Shown here one piece after another: positions 1-8,844 of a stretch of DNA of 32,340 bases. The notes under the pieces were generated by a model. It saw nothing but the letters and a program-made list of their open reading frames with translations, searched no databases and was not told the origin of the DNA. The DNA comes from Acidobacteriaceae bacterium (GTDB lineage Bacteria > Acidobacteriota > Terriglobia > Terriglobales > Acidobacteriaceae), in the NCBI GenBank assembly GCA_003170825.1, contig PMYL01000022.1:1-32340 (forward strand), given 5' to 3'. A program made the position numbers and the translations under genes. Positions within the stretch are counted from its first letter, which is position 1. Every line of letters starts with the position of its first letter.

Positions 1-480
1 GGAGATATGTGGCTTATGCAAGCGCCGAATAACGACGATTCCCAAATGACGGGAATCACCCTGGGTGGCGGGGGGGTCGGTGTTAACGGAACCTGGAGCG
101 GCACGTCTGAGCCGGTTTCCGTATCTGGCAGCACAGCCACACTGACCTTGTCGCCCGCATCGGCCGCGGTGATCCAATTCGTGCCAGGCACAGGCGGCAG
201 TTGCACCGCGGCTCCCTCGGCGCCAACCAGTCTGGCGGCGACGGCCCAATCCTCCAGCGCCATCGGCTTGACCTGGACGGCGGTCACACCTCCGAGCGGT
301 TGCACCATCAGCGGCTACAACGTCTACCGGAGCACCACCAGCGGCTTCACGCCTGGCTCGGGCAACCTGATCGCCAGCGGCGTGACCAGCCCCAGCTACA
401 CCAACACCGGCCTCACGGCTTCGACGACCTACTACTACAAGGTAGAGGCGCTTGACTCGTACGGCACATCACCGGCCTCG
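1..480 (+). repeat. Near-identical copy of the GH79 C-terminal/Fn3 coding block (partner at 4559-5040)
   Basis: Bases 1-480 align with 4559-5040 with only scattered substitutions; both begin with the same ggagatatgtggcttatgca. The similarity covers the end of the GH79 beta domain and the whole Fn3 domain, then drops where the malectin versions differ. This shows a recent duplication of the upstream module with independent exchange of the C-terminal module. Confidence 0.85.
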
Positions 481-993
481 AACCAGGCCAGCGCAACCAC
501 CAAAGCCGCCTCCGGATCGTGCATCACCATTTGCATCGACTCCGGCTCGACGACAGCGGTAAGTCCGTTCGTGGCCGACGAGGACTTCTCGGGCGGCTCG
601 ACGATTCATCACGCCAACACCATCAACACCGGCAACGTGACCAACCCGGCCCCGGCAGCCGTATACCAGACGGCGCGCGTCGGGGCAACGACGGCATCAG
701 GGGTGGGCGCCACGTTCACCTACACCATCCCGGGCTTCACCGCTGCGTCAAGCCATACGGTGCGGCTGCATTTTGCCGAGACGTACTTCACCACCAAGGG
801 CTCGCGGGTATTCAACGTGAGCATCAACGGGACGCAGGTGCTGACGAACTTCGACATCGTGGCGGCCTCGGGGGGGGGAAGTATCGCCAACATCCAGCAG
901 TTCACGGTGCCGGCGAACGCAAGCGGGCAGTACGTGATTACGTTCACGTCGGTGACGAACAACGCGCTCATCAGTGGGATCGAGATCGACTAG
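1..993 (+). CDS. C-terminal part of a secreted GH79-family / Fn3 / malectin-like protein (5' end outside window)
   Basis: The reading frame is open from base 1, and the Met at base 7 is not a start: the same stretch lies inside the full-length paralogue at 3340-5547 (GDMWLMQAPNNDD there is residues 407-419). Visible order: end of the GH79 C-terminal beta domain (to about residue 62), a fibronectin type III domain (about 68-165, with the NVYRSTTSGF and TTYYYKVEALDSYG strands), then a malectin-like carbohydrate-binding domain ending in ITFTSVTNNALISGIEID. The catalytic barrel lies upstream of the window. The malectin domain is a different version from the one in the two following intact genes. 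A run of nine G (870-878) lies inside the malectin coding region. The role is probably extracellular glycan binding or hydrolysis; substrate unknown. A strong terminator follows directly. Confidence 0.85.
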   Translation, partial: GDMWLMQAPNNDDSQMTGITLGGGGVGVNGTWSGTSEPVSVSGSTATLTLSPASAAVIQFVPGTGGSCTAAPSAPTSLAATAQSSSAIGLTWTAVTPPSGCTISGYNVYRSTTSGFTPGSGNLIASGVTSPSYTNTGLTASTTYYYKVEALDSYGTSPASNQASATTKAASGSCITICIDSGSTTAVSPFVADEDFSGGSTIHHANTINTGNVTNPAPAAVYQTARVGATTASGVGATFTYTIPGFTAASSHTVRLHFAETYFTTKGSRVFNVSINGTQVLTNFDIVAASGGGSIANIQQFTVPANASGQYVITFTSVTNNALISGIEID

Positions 994-1008
994 GTGTGCA
1001 TGACACAT

Positions 1009-1051
1009 CGCAATGCGGGGAGGTCAAGCGATCTCCCCGCATTGCGCTTTT
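1009..1051 (+). terminator. Intrinsic terminator of the first gene
   Basis: A perfect 14-bp stem (1009-1022 with 1033-1046), a 10-nt loop, and CTTTT immediately after (1047-1051), 15 bases past the stop codon at 993. This is the clearest simple terminator in region A. Confidence 0.85.
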
Positions 1052-1107
1052 CTCCGCGGGATGAACGCATTGGCGGCGCAGTTTGCCGTGGACGCGAGTT
1101 CAGTTCC

Positions 1108-1116
1108 TGCTACAAT
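1108..1116 (+). promoter_or_regulatory. Probable extended -10 promoter of the alpha/beta hydrolase gene
   Basis: TGCTACAAT (extended -10 plus TACAAT) lies about 75 bases before the ATG at 1192 and downstream of the terminator, so the hydrolase gene probably has its own promoter. No convincing -35 box is present. The same TGCTACAAT motif occurs before the tRNA-His gene. Confidence 0.45.
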
Positions 1117-1191
1117 AATTTGTGCTTCCGAGCCGGTTGAGTAGCCCGTGATTCCGAGAGCGCGAAGTGTGGGCTTAAAGAGGAAGGAACG

Positions 1192-2241
1192 ATGAAACGT
1201 ATCATTTGTATCGCGATTCTTAACTTGGGCATGTGTGTTTATGCCGCGGCGCAGCCGGATGCTGCGCGGTACGCGGTGAAGTTCTTCGATTTCTACGCCG
1301 AGAACCGCCCAGTGCGCATGGCTTACCGCGACGTCTCTGCTGTGGGAAAGCCCAACGGCGAAACCATATTGCTCCTCCATGGCGAGAACTTTTCCAGCAC
1401 CTATTGGCAGAAAACGGCGGAGATATTGGCTGCTCAAGGCTTTCGCGTGGTGATCCCCGACCAACTCGGCTTCGGCGCGTCTTCCCGGCCCGACATTCAC
1501 TATAGCTTCCACGAATTGTCGGAGAACACGTTTCGGCTGCTGAACTACCTTGGCGTGCGCGAAGTGGAAGTAGTGGGGCATTCCATGGGCGGAATGCTGG
1601 CGGTACGGTTCACGCTCTTACACCAAGCGATGGTGAGAAAACTGATTCTCGAGGATCCTATCGGGCTGGAAGACTACCGTACTTTCCTGCCGTACGTCCC
1701 GCTCGAAAACGAGGTTCACATTGAACTCCACGCGACTTACGACACGTACTTAGCGCGCCACAAGACCTTCTACCTCGGCTGGAAGCCGGAGTACGAGACC
1801 TATGTGCGGGAGGAAGCCAGCTCCCTCGATACAGGAGAGTTTCCGGAAGCTGCGCTCGCCGCCGCGCTTGTTTACGAAATGATCTACGAACAGCCGGTAG
1901 TTTACGAACTGGCCGACGTGCATATCCCAACGCTCATCATCATCGGCGCGCAGGACCGGCCCATCGTCGGCGAAATGATCAAGCCCGACGAAAAGCCGGG
2001 CGATATGCCCAGGATGGACATGGGAACGAAGATGCCGAAGGACAGAGGTACCCAGCGTACCGCCGGCGCGATGCCCGATGCCTACCAGAAGCTATTCGGC
2101 CAATACCAGGCGCTCGCGGAAAAGACTCATGAAGCCATCAAGAATTCGATGCTGGTTCAGATTCCCGATACCGGCCACATTCCGCATCTGGAAAGCCCGG
2201 CCAAGTTCTACCAGAACATCATTCCGTTTCTCACGCCGTAA
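1192..2241 (+). CDS. Secreted alpha/beta-fold hydrolase
   Basis: A 349-residue protein with a short signal peptide (about residues 1-20, ending YAAAQ), so probably periplasmic or secreted. The catalytic triad of the alpha/beta hydrolase fold is visible: the oxyanion HG at 63-64 (LLLHGENF), nucleophile Ser131 in GHSMGG, acid Asp255 in GAQDRPI, and His329 in DTGHIPHLE. A Met/Lys/Asp-rich insertion (about 262-296) lies between the acid and the His and is unusual for the fold. The start is supported by an aggaagg ribosome-binding site at 1181-1187. The substrate cannot be told; ester or lactone hydrolysis is most likely. It sits within a glycan-active cluster but behind its own promoter, so a functional link is unproven. 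Confidence 0.85.
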   Translation: MKRIICIAILNLGMCVYAAAQPDAARYAVKFFDFYAENRPVRMAYRDVSAVGKPNGETILLLHGENFSSTYWQKTAEILAAQGFRVVIPDQLGFGASSRPDIHYSFHELSENTFRLLNYLGVREVEVVGHSMGGMLAVRFTLLHQAMVRKLILEDPIGLEDYRTFLPYVPLENEVHIELHATYDTYLARHKTFYLGWKPEYETYVREEASSLDTGEFPEAALAAALVYEMIYEQPVVYELADVHIPTLIIIGAQDRPIVGEMIKPDEKPGDMPRMDMGTKMPKDRGTQRTAGAMPDAYQKLFGQYQALAEKTHEAIKNSMLVQIPDTGHIPHLESPAKFYQNIIPFLTP

Positions 2242-2408
2242 CGGTGCTTCCCGGCATTTCTTGAGACCGTTTCTCTATGGCCGCTTTTGGGTGATCGCCG
2301 AGGTTCCGGCAGATGCGACAAAGATAATCCACTTTTTCAAGTTCGCGTCTGCTTCTCTTTTTTGTTCTGGAGCGTGTTTGGCTCTGTTGACATCCTCTCT
2401 ACTGGCGG

Positions 2409-2546
2409 TCAGAGAGTAGGCAGCCAGAGGCGGTATAGGTTGAAGGCCAAGCCGAGCAGGAGGGCTTGGCGGTATTGTGTGTGTAGGGTTCTGCCGGGTG
2501 CGCGGCATGGGAGGTTACGTTTCACCGCCGAGAAGACGCTTTCGCG
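2409..2546 (-). pseudogene. Transposase C-terminal remnant (DDE type)
   Basis: On the minus strand the sequence reads ESVFSAVKRNLPCRAPG... and ends ...LLLGLAFNLYRLWLPTL followed by a stop at 2409-2411. This is the typical last 45 residues of an IS4/IS5/IS1182-like DDE transposase (the ES...KR segment carries the final acidic residue). An in-frame stop lies just upstream, and the rest of the element is missing. It abuts the truncated regulator start, so an old insertion and deletion probably broke that gene. Confidence 0.7.
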
Positions 2547-2565
2547 TCAAGGATCGTATTCCATA

Positions 2566-2757
2566 ATGATTGAACTCCGGTTCTACGATCCAGTCTTCCA
2601 GCGCGAACGGCGATTTGCGGTCAATGTGCATGGCAATTCAACCGATAAACTCATGGAATCAATAGCTTAATGTCCATCAGAAAATCATTGGAATTTCATC
2701 GGAGCCACCTCTTGACACCTGTGCTTTCCATGGCCTAGCATCACCGAGTGTTTTAAT
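2566..2757 (-). pseudogene. Truncated winged-helix regulator start plus its upstream region
   Basis: About 190 bases match 16901-17090 closely (roughly nine of ten bases). On the minus strand an ATG at 2631 opens MHIDRKSPFALEDWIVEPEFN, the first 21 residues of a paralogue of the regulator at 14760-16967; the reading then runs into foreign sequence next to the transposase tail. An in-frame TGA just upstream of this ATG shows that the conserved start is this Met, which sets the start of the intact paralogue. The upstream part (2632-2757) is equally conserved, including an imperfect inverted repeat at 2680-2697. Confidence 0.75.
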
Positions 2758-2784
2758 TCGCACAGCTTCCCCGCTCGCGAACAC

Positions 2785-3309
2785 AAGAAGGAGCATCCTA
2801 AGAGAAAGGCGATCGCCGTCTGCGCCGCCGGATTGTTCCTCGCGTTTTTTGTCGGTTCCGCGAATGCGCAAGTGAGTTGCACCACGCAGCACAACGACAA
2901 CATGCGTACCGGTGACAACTTGTACCGGTGACAACTTGAATGAGACCATCCTCAACCAGTCCAACGTAAGCGTGAGCATTTTTGGGATGCTCTTCAAGGT
3001 GACGGTGGACGATCAGGTTTACGCAACACCGCTTTAGCCACGAACACCACCAACAAGGTCACCTTCTTCACCTACACCTTCCCGGGCTTAACTCCAGGAG
3101 TCAACTATCTGGTGCGACTGCACTTCTGTGAGACGTTCTTCACCACCGCGGGTTCGCAGGTGTTCAACGTGACGATCAATGGGACGCAGGGGCTGAACAT
3201 CGCCAACATCAAGCAGTTCACGGTGCCGGCGAATGCAAGCGGGCAGTACGTGATTACGTTCACGTCGGTAACCAACAACGCGCTTATCAGCGGCATTGAA
3301 ATTGACTAA
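2785..3309 (+). pseudogene. Internally deleted quinoprotein-like / malectin protein
   Basis: The first part encodes a signal peptide (AVCAAGLFLAFFVGSANAQ) and the start of a propeller protein: TTQHNDNMRTGDNL, then NETILNQSNVSVSIFGMLF in another frame. It then jumps near 3040 to the last third of a malectin domain (FTYTFPG...LISGIEID, stop 3307-3309). Three lesions are visible: no start codon after the aaggag at 2788-2793, a 16-bp tandem duplication that shifts the frame, and loss of everything between the propeller start and the malectin end. The malectin part also lacks about 14 residues after NGTQ compared with the first gene. The original gene probably resembled the one at 5695-8790 but carried the other malectin version. 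Confidence 0.75.
2906..2937 (+). repeat. 16-bp tandem duplication that shifts the frame
   Basis: gtaccggtgacaactt occurs twice in direct succession (2906-2921, 2922-2937). Removing one copy restores the frame MRTGDNLNETIL, so the duplication is a frameshift lesion in the pseudogene. Confidence 0.9.
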
Positions 3310-3339
3310 TCACAATCCAACCGAGTGGGGAGATACCAA

Positions 3340-5547
3340 ATGAACAAGAAAACGGCAGTGCGACAGATTTCCTTTGCGCTTTTGCTTCTGACGCTTTGCG
3401 TCGTAATTCCAGGGAACGCGGGGGCGCAATCGGATGCGGTCACCGTCTCTCTCAATCCGAGCAACCCAGGAGCCACCATACCGTCGGATTTTTCCGGCCT
3501 CAGCTTTGAGGAGCAGGATCTGGTGCCCGTCAGCGGCAAGTATTACTTTGTTAAAACGAACCAGCCGCTCATCACCCTGTTCAACACGCTGGGCGTGAAG
3601 AGCCTGCGCATCGGCGGCAACACCGCGGATAGCGGGACTCTGCCCGCGAATGCGGATATTGACGCCTTCTTTGGATTCGCGGAAGCCGCGAATGTAAAGG
3701 TCCTGTATACCCTTCGCCTGAAGACATTCGATGCGGCCGCGGCCAACACCACGGCCACCTATATCATGGACCACTACAGTGCGGATTTGACCTGCTTTGA
3801 GATTGGCAACGAGCCGGATGTCTATCTCAGTTCCTATTCGACGTATCAATCGGAGGCGCAAACTTATATCGACACGATTTCCGCATCGAACCCCACGGCG
3901 AAGTTCTGCGGTCCTGGGGGAACCGGAGGATCGGGAACGTGGGCCGCCAGCTTCGCGCAGTATTTCGCGAGTACGGGGAAGATCGCGCTCGTAACGCATC
4001 ACAATTACTTCGGCGGAGCCGGTGGTTCCACAACCGGTGCGGCGGCGCGCAATTTGCTGCTTTCGGCTACCATGGACAGTAACTATGCCACGAACGCCAA
4101 CATATATGTCCCCACCGTGCTGAGCGAGGGGCTCAGCTACCGCATTTCGGAAACCAACAGTTTCTATAACGGCGGATCCTCGGGCTGCAGCAACACGTTC
4201 GCGGAGGCGCTCTGGGACCTGGATTATATGTACTGGTGGGCGGGTGAAAAGGCCGAAGGCCTCAACTTTCACACGGGAGACACCGTGTCGGGGGGCACCG
4301 CCTATTATTCGTTCTTCATCACAACCACGGGCGGCTACAATGTTCATCCAGGGGCGTATGGCCCGCTGGCATTCAAGCTGGGCGGGCATGGGCGCATCGT
4401 GCCTGTGACCCTGTCGAATCCCTCCGGTATGGACCTCACGGCTTACGGGGTTCTCGCATCCGACAACAGCCTGTGGGTGACAATCATCAATAAGACGCAC
4501 GAAACCGGCTCAATCACTGCGGACCTGACCATCAATCTCGGCGGGAATTACTCCAACGGAGATATGTGGCTTATGCAAGCGCCGAATAACGACGATTCCC
4601 AAACGAAGGGAATCACCCTGGGTGGCGGGGAGGTCGGTGTTAACGGAATCTGGAGCGGCACGTCTGAGCCGGTTTCCGTATCTGGCGGCACAGCCACACT
4701 GAACTTGTCGCCCGCATCGGCCGCGGTGATCCAATTCGTGCCAGGCTCAGGCAGTTGCTCCGCGGCTCCCTCGGCGCCAACCAATCTGGCGGCGACAGCC
4801 CAATCCTCCAGCGCCATCGGTCTGACCTGGACGGCGGTGACCCCTCCGGCCAACTGCTCGATCAGCGGCTACAACGTCTACCGCAGCACCACCAGCGGCT
4901 TCACGCCTGGCTCGGGCAACCTGATCGCCAGCGGCGTGACCAGCACCAGCTACACCAACAGCGGCCTTGCCGCTTCGACCACCTACTACTACAAGGTAGA
5001 GGCGCTTGACTCGTACGGCTCATCGCCTGCCTCGGCGCAAGCGCAAGCCACCACGCAATCCGGCGGTTCCGGCGGGGACTTCATTGCCATCAACTGTGAA
5101 GGTCCGGTGGTCAACAACTTGGGCGGCGGCGACGCTTCCTTTGCCGCGGACGAGGACTTCACTGGCGGCGGAAAAGCCACCCCGACCACGCACTCCATTA
5201 GTACGACCGCGGCCGGCGCCAATGCGGCGCCCATGGCGGTGTATCAGACCCAGCGTGACGGAACCTTCACCTACACGATTCCGGGCATGGTGGCCAACAG
5301 CCAGCACACCATCCTGCTGCACTTCGCCGAGATCTATTTCACCGCGGCGGGGAAACGTGAATTCAATGTGGCCATCAACGGCACAAATGTGCTCACCAAC
5401 TTTGACGTCTTTGCCGCTGCCGGAGGAGAATACATCGCTGTGGTCAAGTCGTTCACGGCCAACGCCAACAGCAGCGGCCAAATCGTGGTCGCCTTCACCA
5501 GCGGCGCAGTCAATCAATCTTCTGTTGCGGGTCTTGAAATCCGCTAA
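3340..5547 (+). CDS. Secreted GH79-family glycoside hydrolase with Fn3 and malectin-like domains
   Basis: 735 residues from the ATG at 3340, chosen over the in-frame GTG at 3325 because of the ggggaga ribosome-binding site at 3327-3333. Signal peptide 1-30 (ending NAGAQ). Residues 45-310 resemble GH79 enzymes (beta-glucuronidase/heparanase type): SLRIGGNTADS at 88-98, acid/base Glu158 in GNEPD, probable nucleophile Glu271 in ISETNSFYNGG, 113 residues apart as usual in the family, and LNFHTG at 308-313. The GH79 C-terminal beta domain covers about 340-468, Fn3 476-574, and the malectin-like domain 580-735 (FTYTIPGM...FAEIYF...VLTNFDV), ending LEIR. It probably removes uronic acids from exported or environmental glycans; the exact substrate is unknown. 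The C-terminal domain was exchanged relative to the first gene. Confidence 0.85.
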   Translation: MNKKTAVRQISFALLLLTLCVVIPGNAGAQSDAVTVSLNPSNPGATIPSDFSGLSFEEQDLVPVSGKYYFVKTNQPLITLFNTLGVKSLRIGGNTADSGTLPANADIDAFFGFAEAANVKVLYTLRLKTFDAAAANTTATYIMDHYSADLTCFEIGNEPDVYLSSYSTYQSEAQTYIDTISASNPTAKFCGPGGTGGSGTWAASFAQYFASTGKIALVTHHNYFGGAGGSTTGAAARNLLLSATMDSNYATNANIYVPTVLSEGLSYRISETNSFYNGGSSGCSNTFAEALWDLDYMYWWAGEKAEGLNFHTGDTVSGGTAYYSFFITTTGGYNVHPGAYGPLAFKLGGHGRIVPVTLSNPSGMDLTAYGVLASDNSLWVTIINKTHETGSITADLTINLGGNYSNGDMWLMQAPNNDDSQTKGITLGGGEVGVNGIWSGTSEPVSVSGGTATLNLSPASAAVIQFVPGSGSCSAAPSAPTNLAATAQSSSAIGLTWTAVTPPANCSISGYNVYRSTTSGFTPGSGNLIASGVTSTSYTNSGLAASTTYYYKVEALDSYGSSPASAQAQATTQSGGSGGDFIAINCEGPVVNNLGGGDASFAADEDFTGGGKATPTTHSISTTAAGANAAPMAVYQTQRDGTFTYTIPGMVANSQHTILLHFAEIYFTAAGKREFNVAINGTNVLTNFDVFAAAGGEYIAVVKSFTANANSSGQIVVAFTSGAVNQSSVAGLEIR

Positions 5548-5657
5548 GACGAACTCAAGCAACTCAGGCCGGCGGCAGTTCATGTCATCGGCCTGAGCGC
5601 GATAACGTTCACGTCGGTGACGAACAACGCGCTCATCAGCGGGATAGAAATTGACTA
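4741..5657 (+). repeat. Fn3-malectin coding block plus 3' tail, near-identical to 7987-8900
   Basis: The two blocks share the Fn3 domain, linker GGSGGDFIAIN, malectin domain, stop codon, the post-stop hairpin and a leftover foreign tail, and diverge only after gacta at 5657/8900. The identity through non-coding sequence shows DNA-level duplication or gene conversion rather than protein selection. Confidence 0.85.
5563..5597 (+). terminator. Hairpin after the GH79 gene
   Basis: ctcaggccg (5563-5571) pairs with cggcctgag (5589-5597), 16 bases after the stop codon. There is no T-run, so it may stabilise the 3' end rather than terminate. The same hairpin follows the next gene at 8806-8840. Confidence 0.4.
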
Positions 5658-5658
5658 G
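5602..5658 (+). repeat. Orphan 3' codons of the other malectin version (recombination scar)
   Basis: Read in frame from 5602 the sequence is ITFTSVTNNALISGIEID and a stop, identical to the last 18 residues of the first gene, but it lies behind the stop codon of this gene. It is not translated. It shows that a type-LEIR malectin module was recombined in front of a type-GIEID gene end. Confidence 0.9.
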
Positions 5659-5694
5659 CAGGCTGGTTGGGCACAAGTACAAGGAGAAATGAAC

Positions 5695-8600
5695 ATGGTT
5701 CAGAAACGTGGTTTTGCATCTCTCACATCGCGCGAAGGTGGCGCGATTCTCCCCCTGGGTAAGATCGCCGCGTTTGTCTTTCTGGCGTTCACGTTCGTGT
5801 GTTTCCTCTCGGCATCGGCCGGCGCACAGGTCAGCGTCTTGACCCAACACGCGGATACCGAGCGCGATGGAGTCTACAGCAATGAGACCCACCTTACCCC
5901 GACCTCCACCATCCACAAGCTCTTTACGATGTCGCTCGATGACCCCGTTATGGGACAGGCGCTAGTTCTAGGCGGAGTGAGCGTGACTGGCTATCCGACC
6001 AACGTCCTTTTGGTTAGCACCTCGTCGGCCGAGGGCACGGGCGCAACGAGCGCCTGGGCATTCAACGCCGACACAGGAGCCAAACTCTGGCAATTGAGCT
6101 TGGGGACCAACGCGGCTTTTACCACGTCGACGCCTGTGGTGGACCCCACTTTGGGTCCGCACGGGGCGCTCTTCGTGGTGACCAAGAGCAGCAGCACCAA
6201 TACGAACGAATTGCATGCGATTGACGTGCTTGCCGGAACCGAGCTAACCGGGAGCCCGGTGACCATCTCGGCCTCAGCCGGTGGAGACAGCTTCGATTCG
6301 GCCCAAGAGAATGCACGCGCTGCGCTATTGGACGTCAACGGCACCATTTATACCTCGTACTGCCACATGACGGACTCTGGCACCTACCATGGCTGGCTGA
6401 TCGGCTACAAATACACGACCGGCTCTGGCTTCTCCCAGAACGGCGTATGGTGCGACACCTGCGCCGGCGGAAACGAGGGCGGCATTTGGCAGGGCGGCGA
6501 TGGCGTCATCTATGACGGGACGAGCATCTTCGTCGCAACGGGCAACGGCACGATAGGCGGCGGGAATTACGGGATGAGCATCGTGCAGTTAAGCCCCTCC
6601 AATCTCGGCACCGTGGAGTCCTCCTACCTGCCGCCAAACGCGCAAGGGAATAGCAACGGTGACGCCGACCTGAACGGCGGCGGTATGGTCATTATGCCCG
6701 GCACCGGGGGCAAGATCTTCATTGGGCCTACGAAGTATGGCGCCTTGTATCTCGTGAACGATGCCAATCTTGGCGCTGCCGCCATAAATACTTACAGCGC
6801 GAACGGCGCCGTAGGCCATTCCCCGATCGCATGGAATTCCGGCAGCGCGCAGTACGCCTACGTCTGGCCAGGCGGAAGTGCCATCCAGCAGTTTTGCTAT
6901 TCGGGGGGAAGCACCGGCAGCGGTCCGTGCGAGCAATCCACATTCACGGCCGGAGGCACCCTGGCCCTCTCGTCTACGCCCACCGGCACGAATGCCATCC
7001 TGTGGGCGTATGGAGGGAACGAACTCCACGCAATGAATCCGGTGAATGTGTCCGCGGCGGACTACTGGAACAGCAACCAAACCTCGGGTGATTCGACGGG
7101 TTCAGGACCGGGAATGTTTCAATACATCGCCATAGCCAACGGCAAGGTGTACGTTCCCTCTGGCAACACCCTCATCGCTTATGGGTCACCCGTAGTCGTA
7201 AACTGCACGGCAGCACCCACGGTACCGGGCAACCTGACGGCAACAACAGCATCCTCGAGCCAGATTAACTTGAGCTGGACGGCGAGCACCGCCGGCTCCG
7301 GCTGCTCGATTACTTACAACGTGTACGAGAGCACGACTTCCGGCTTCACGCCGTCGTCGAGCAACCTGATAGCGAGCAATGTGAGCGGGACGACCTACTC
7401 CGCCGCCGGGCTTGCGCCTTCGACAACTTATTACTACGTCGTTGAAGCGGTCGACTCGTTCGGCGCCTCGGCGGCCTCGACACAGGCGGGCGCTACCACG
7501 AGTAGCGGCTCGACGACTGAAGGACCCTACGGCGGCAGGCCCGCGGCGATTCCCGGCACGGTGCAAGCCGAGAACTACGATACTGGCGGACAGGGCGTTG
7601 CCTATGACGTCACGTCGACGAACGGGACTGGCAACAGCTACCGCTCCGACGGCGTGGATCTTGAGGTGACCACCGATACCGGTGGGGGCTATAACCTCGG
7701 TTGGACTGCAACCGGCCAGTGGTTCAAGTACACGGTGAGCGTGACCACTGCCGGAACTTACACGGTGACGTTCCGTGTTGCAGCTATCGGCGCTGTGACC
7801 GACGCATTCCACATCTCCAACTCGTCGGGGACCAATCTGAGCGGCAACATCAATGTGCCTGCGACCGGCGGCTGGCAAACATGGGAGAACGTGACGGGCA
7901 CGGTCACGCTCCCGGCGGGCACGCAGATCTTGACCTTCGACCAGGACAATCCTGGCTGGAACCTCAACTACTTCGCCTTTACATCGTCCGGCGGCAGTTG
8001 CTCCGCGGCTCCTTCGGCGCCAACTAATCTGGCGGCGACAGCCCAATCCTCCAGCGCCATCGGCTTGACCTGGACGGCGGTGACCCCACCGGCCAACTGC
8101 ACCATCAGCGGCTACAACGTCTACAGCAGCACCACCAGCGGATTCACGCCGGGATCGGGCAACCTGATCGCCAGCGGCGTGACCAGCACCAGCTACACCA
8201 ACAGCGGCCTTGCCGCTTCGACGACCTACTACTACAAGGTTGAAGCGCTCGACTCGTTCGGCGCCTCGGCGGCCTCGAACCAGGCCAGCGCCACCACGCA
8301 GACAGGCGGTTCCGGCGGGGACTTCATAGCCATCAACTTTGAAGGTCCGGCGGTCAACAACTCGGGCGGCGGCGACGCTTCCTTTGCCGCGGATGAAGAC
8401 TTCACCGGCGGAGGGGCTTCCACCCCTACCACGCACTCCATTAGCACCATCGCGGTCGGCGCCAATGCGGCGCCGATGGCGGTGTATCAGACCCAGCGTG
8501 ACGGAACCTTCACCTATACGATTCCGGGCATGGTGGCCAACAGCCAGCACACCGTTCTGCTGCACTTCGCCGAGATCTACTTCACCGCTGCGGCAAGCCG

Positions 8601-8790
8601 TGAGTTCAACGTGGCCATCAACGGCACAAATGTGCTCACCAACTTTGACGTCTATGCCGCAGCCGGAGGAGAATACATCGCTGTGGTCAAGTCGTTCACG
8701 GCCACGGCCAACAGCAGCGGCCAAATCGTGGTCGCCTTCACCAGCGGCGCAGTCAATCAACCTTCTGTTGCGGGTCTTGAAATCCGCTAA
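5695..8790 (+). CDS. Secreted quinoprotein-like propeller protein with Fn3, CBM6, Fn3 and malectin-like domains
   Basis: 1031 residues from the ATG at 5695. The in-frame ATG at 5689 is only 2 bases from the aaggag (5681-5686), while 5695 has 8-base spacing. Long signal peptide to about residue 44 (SASAGAQ). Residues 46-503 form a PQQ-dehydrogenase-like beta propeller of the kind common in Acidobacteriota (TQHADTERDGVYSNET, then GGIWQGGDGVIYDG and FVATGNGTIGGGNYG), without a clear catalytic centre. Fn3 505-602; CBM6-type domain 613-763 (GTVQAENYDTGG, aromatic-rich GWTATGQWFKY, end NPGWNLNYFAF); second Fn3 768-870; malectin-like 876-1031. Four accessory modules on one propeller suggest a sugar-polymer-binding surface or extracellular protein. 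It starts 30 bases after the scar behind the GH79 gene, so they may share a transcript. Confidence 0.85.
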   Translation: MVQKRGFASLTSREGGAILPLGKIAAFVFLAFTFVCFLSASAGAQVSVLTQHADTERDGVYSNETHLTPTSTIHKLFTMSLDDPVMGQALVLGGVSVTGYPTNVLLVSTSSAEGTGATSAWAFNADTGAKLWQLSLGTNAAFTTSTPVVDPTLGPHGALFVVTKSSSTNTNELHAIDVLAGTELTGSPVTISASAGGDSFDSAQENARAALLDVNGTIYTSYCHMTDSGTYHGWLIGYKYTTGSGFSQNGVWCDTCAGGNEGGIWQGGDGVIYDGTSIFVATGNGTIGGGNYGMSIVQLSPSNLGTVESSYLPPNAQGNSNGDADLNGGGMVIMPGTGGKIFIGPTKYGALYLVNDANLGAAAINTYSANGAVGHSPIAWNSGSAQYAYVWPGGSAIQQFCYSGGSTGSGPCEQSTFTAGGTLALSSTPTGTNAILWAYGGNELHAMNPVNVSAADYWNSNQTSGDSTGSGPGMFQYIAIANGKVYVPSGNTLIAYGSPVVVNCTAAPTVPGNLTATTASSSQINLSWTASTAGSGCSITYNVYESTTSGFTPSSSNLIASNVSGTTYSAAGLAPSTTYYYVVEAVDSFGASAASTQAGATTSSGSTTEGPYGGRPAAIPGTVQAENYDTGGQGVAYDVTSTNGTGNSYRSDGVDLEVTTDTGGGYNLGWTATGQWFKYTVSVTTAGTYTVTFRVAAIGAVTDAFHISNSSGTNLSGNINVPATGGWQTWENVTGTVTLPAGTQILTFDQDNPGWNLNYFAFTSSGGSCSAAPSAPTNLAATAQSSSAIGLTWTAVTPPANCTISGYNVYSSTTSGFTPGSGNLIASGVTSTSYTNSGLAASTTYYYKVEALDSFGASAASNQASATTQTGGSGGDFIAINFEGPAVNNSGGGDASFAADEDFTGGGASTPTTHSISTIAVGANAAPMAVYQTQRDGTFTYTIPGMVANSQHTVLLHFAEIYFTAAASREFNVAINGTNVLTNFDVYAAAGGEYIAVVKSFTATANSSGQIVVAFTSGAVNQPSVAGLEIR

Positions 8791-8844
8791 GACGAACTCA
8801 AGCAACTCAGGCCGGCGGCAGTTCATGTCGTCGGCCTGAGCGCG

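Noticed and set aside
3310..4500. 396-codon open frame on the minus strand
   Set aside because: Antisense to the GH79 domain, which has its catalytic residues on the plus strand.
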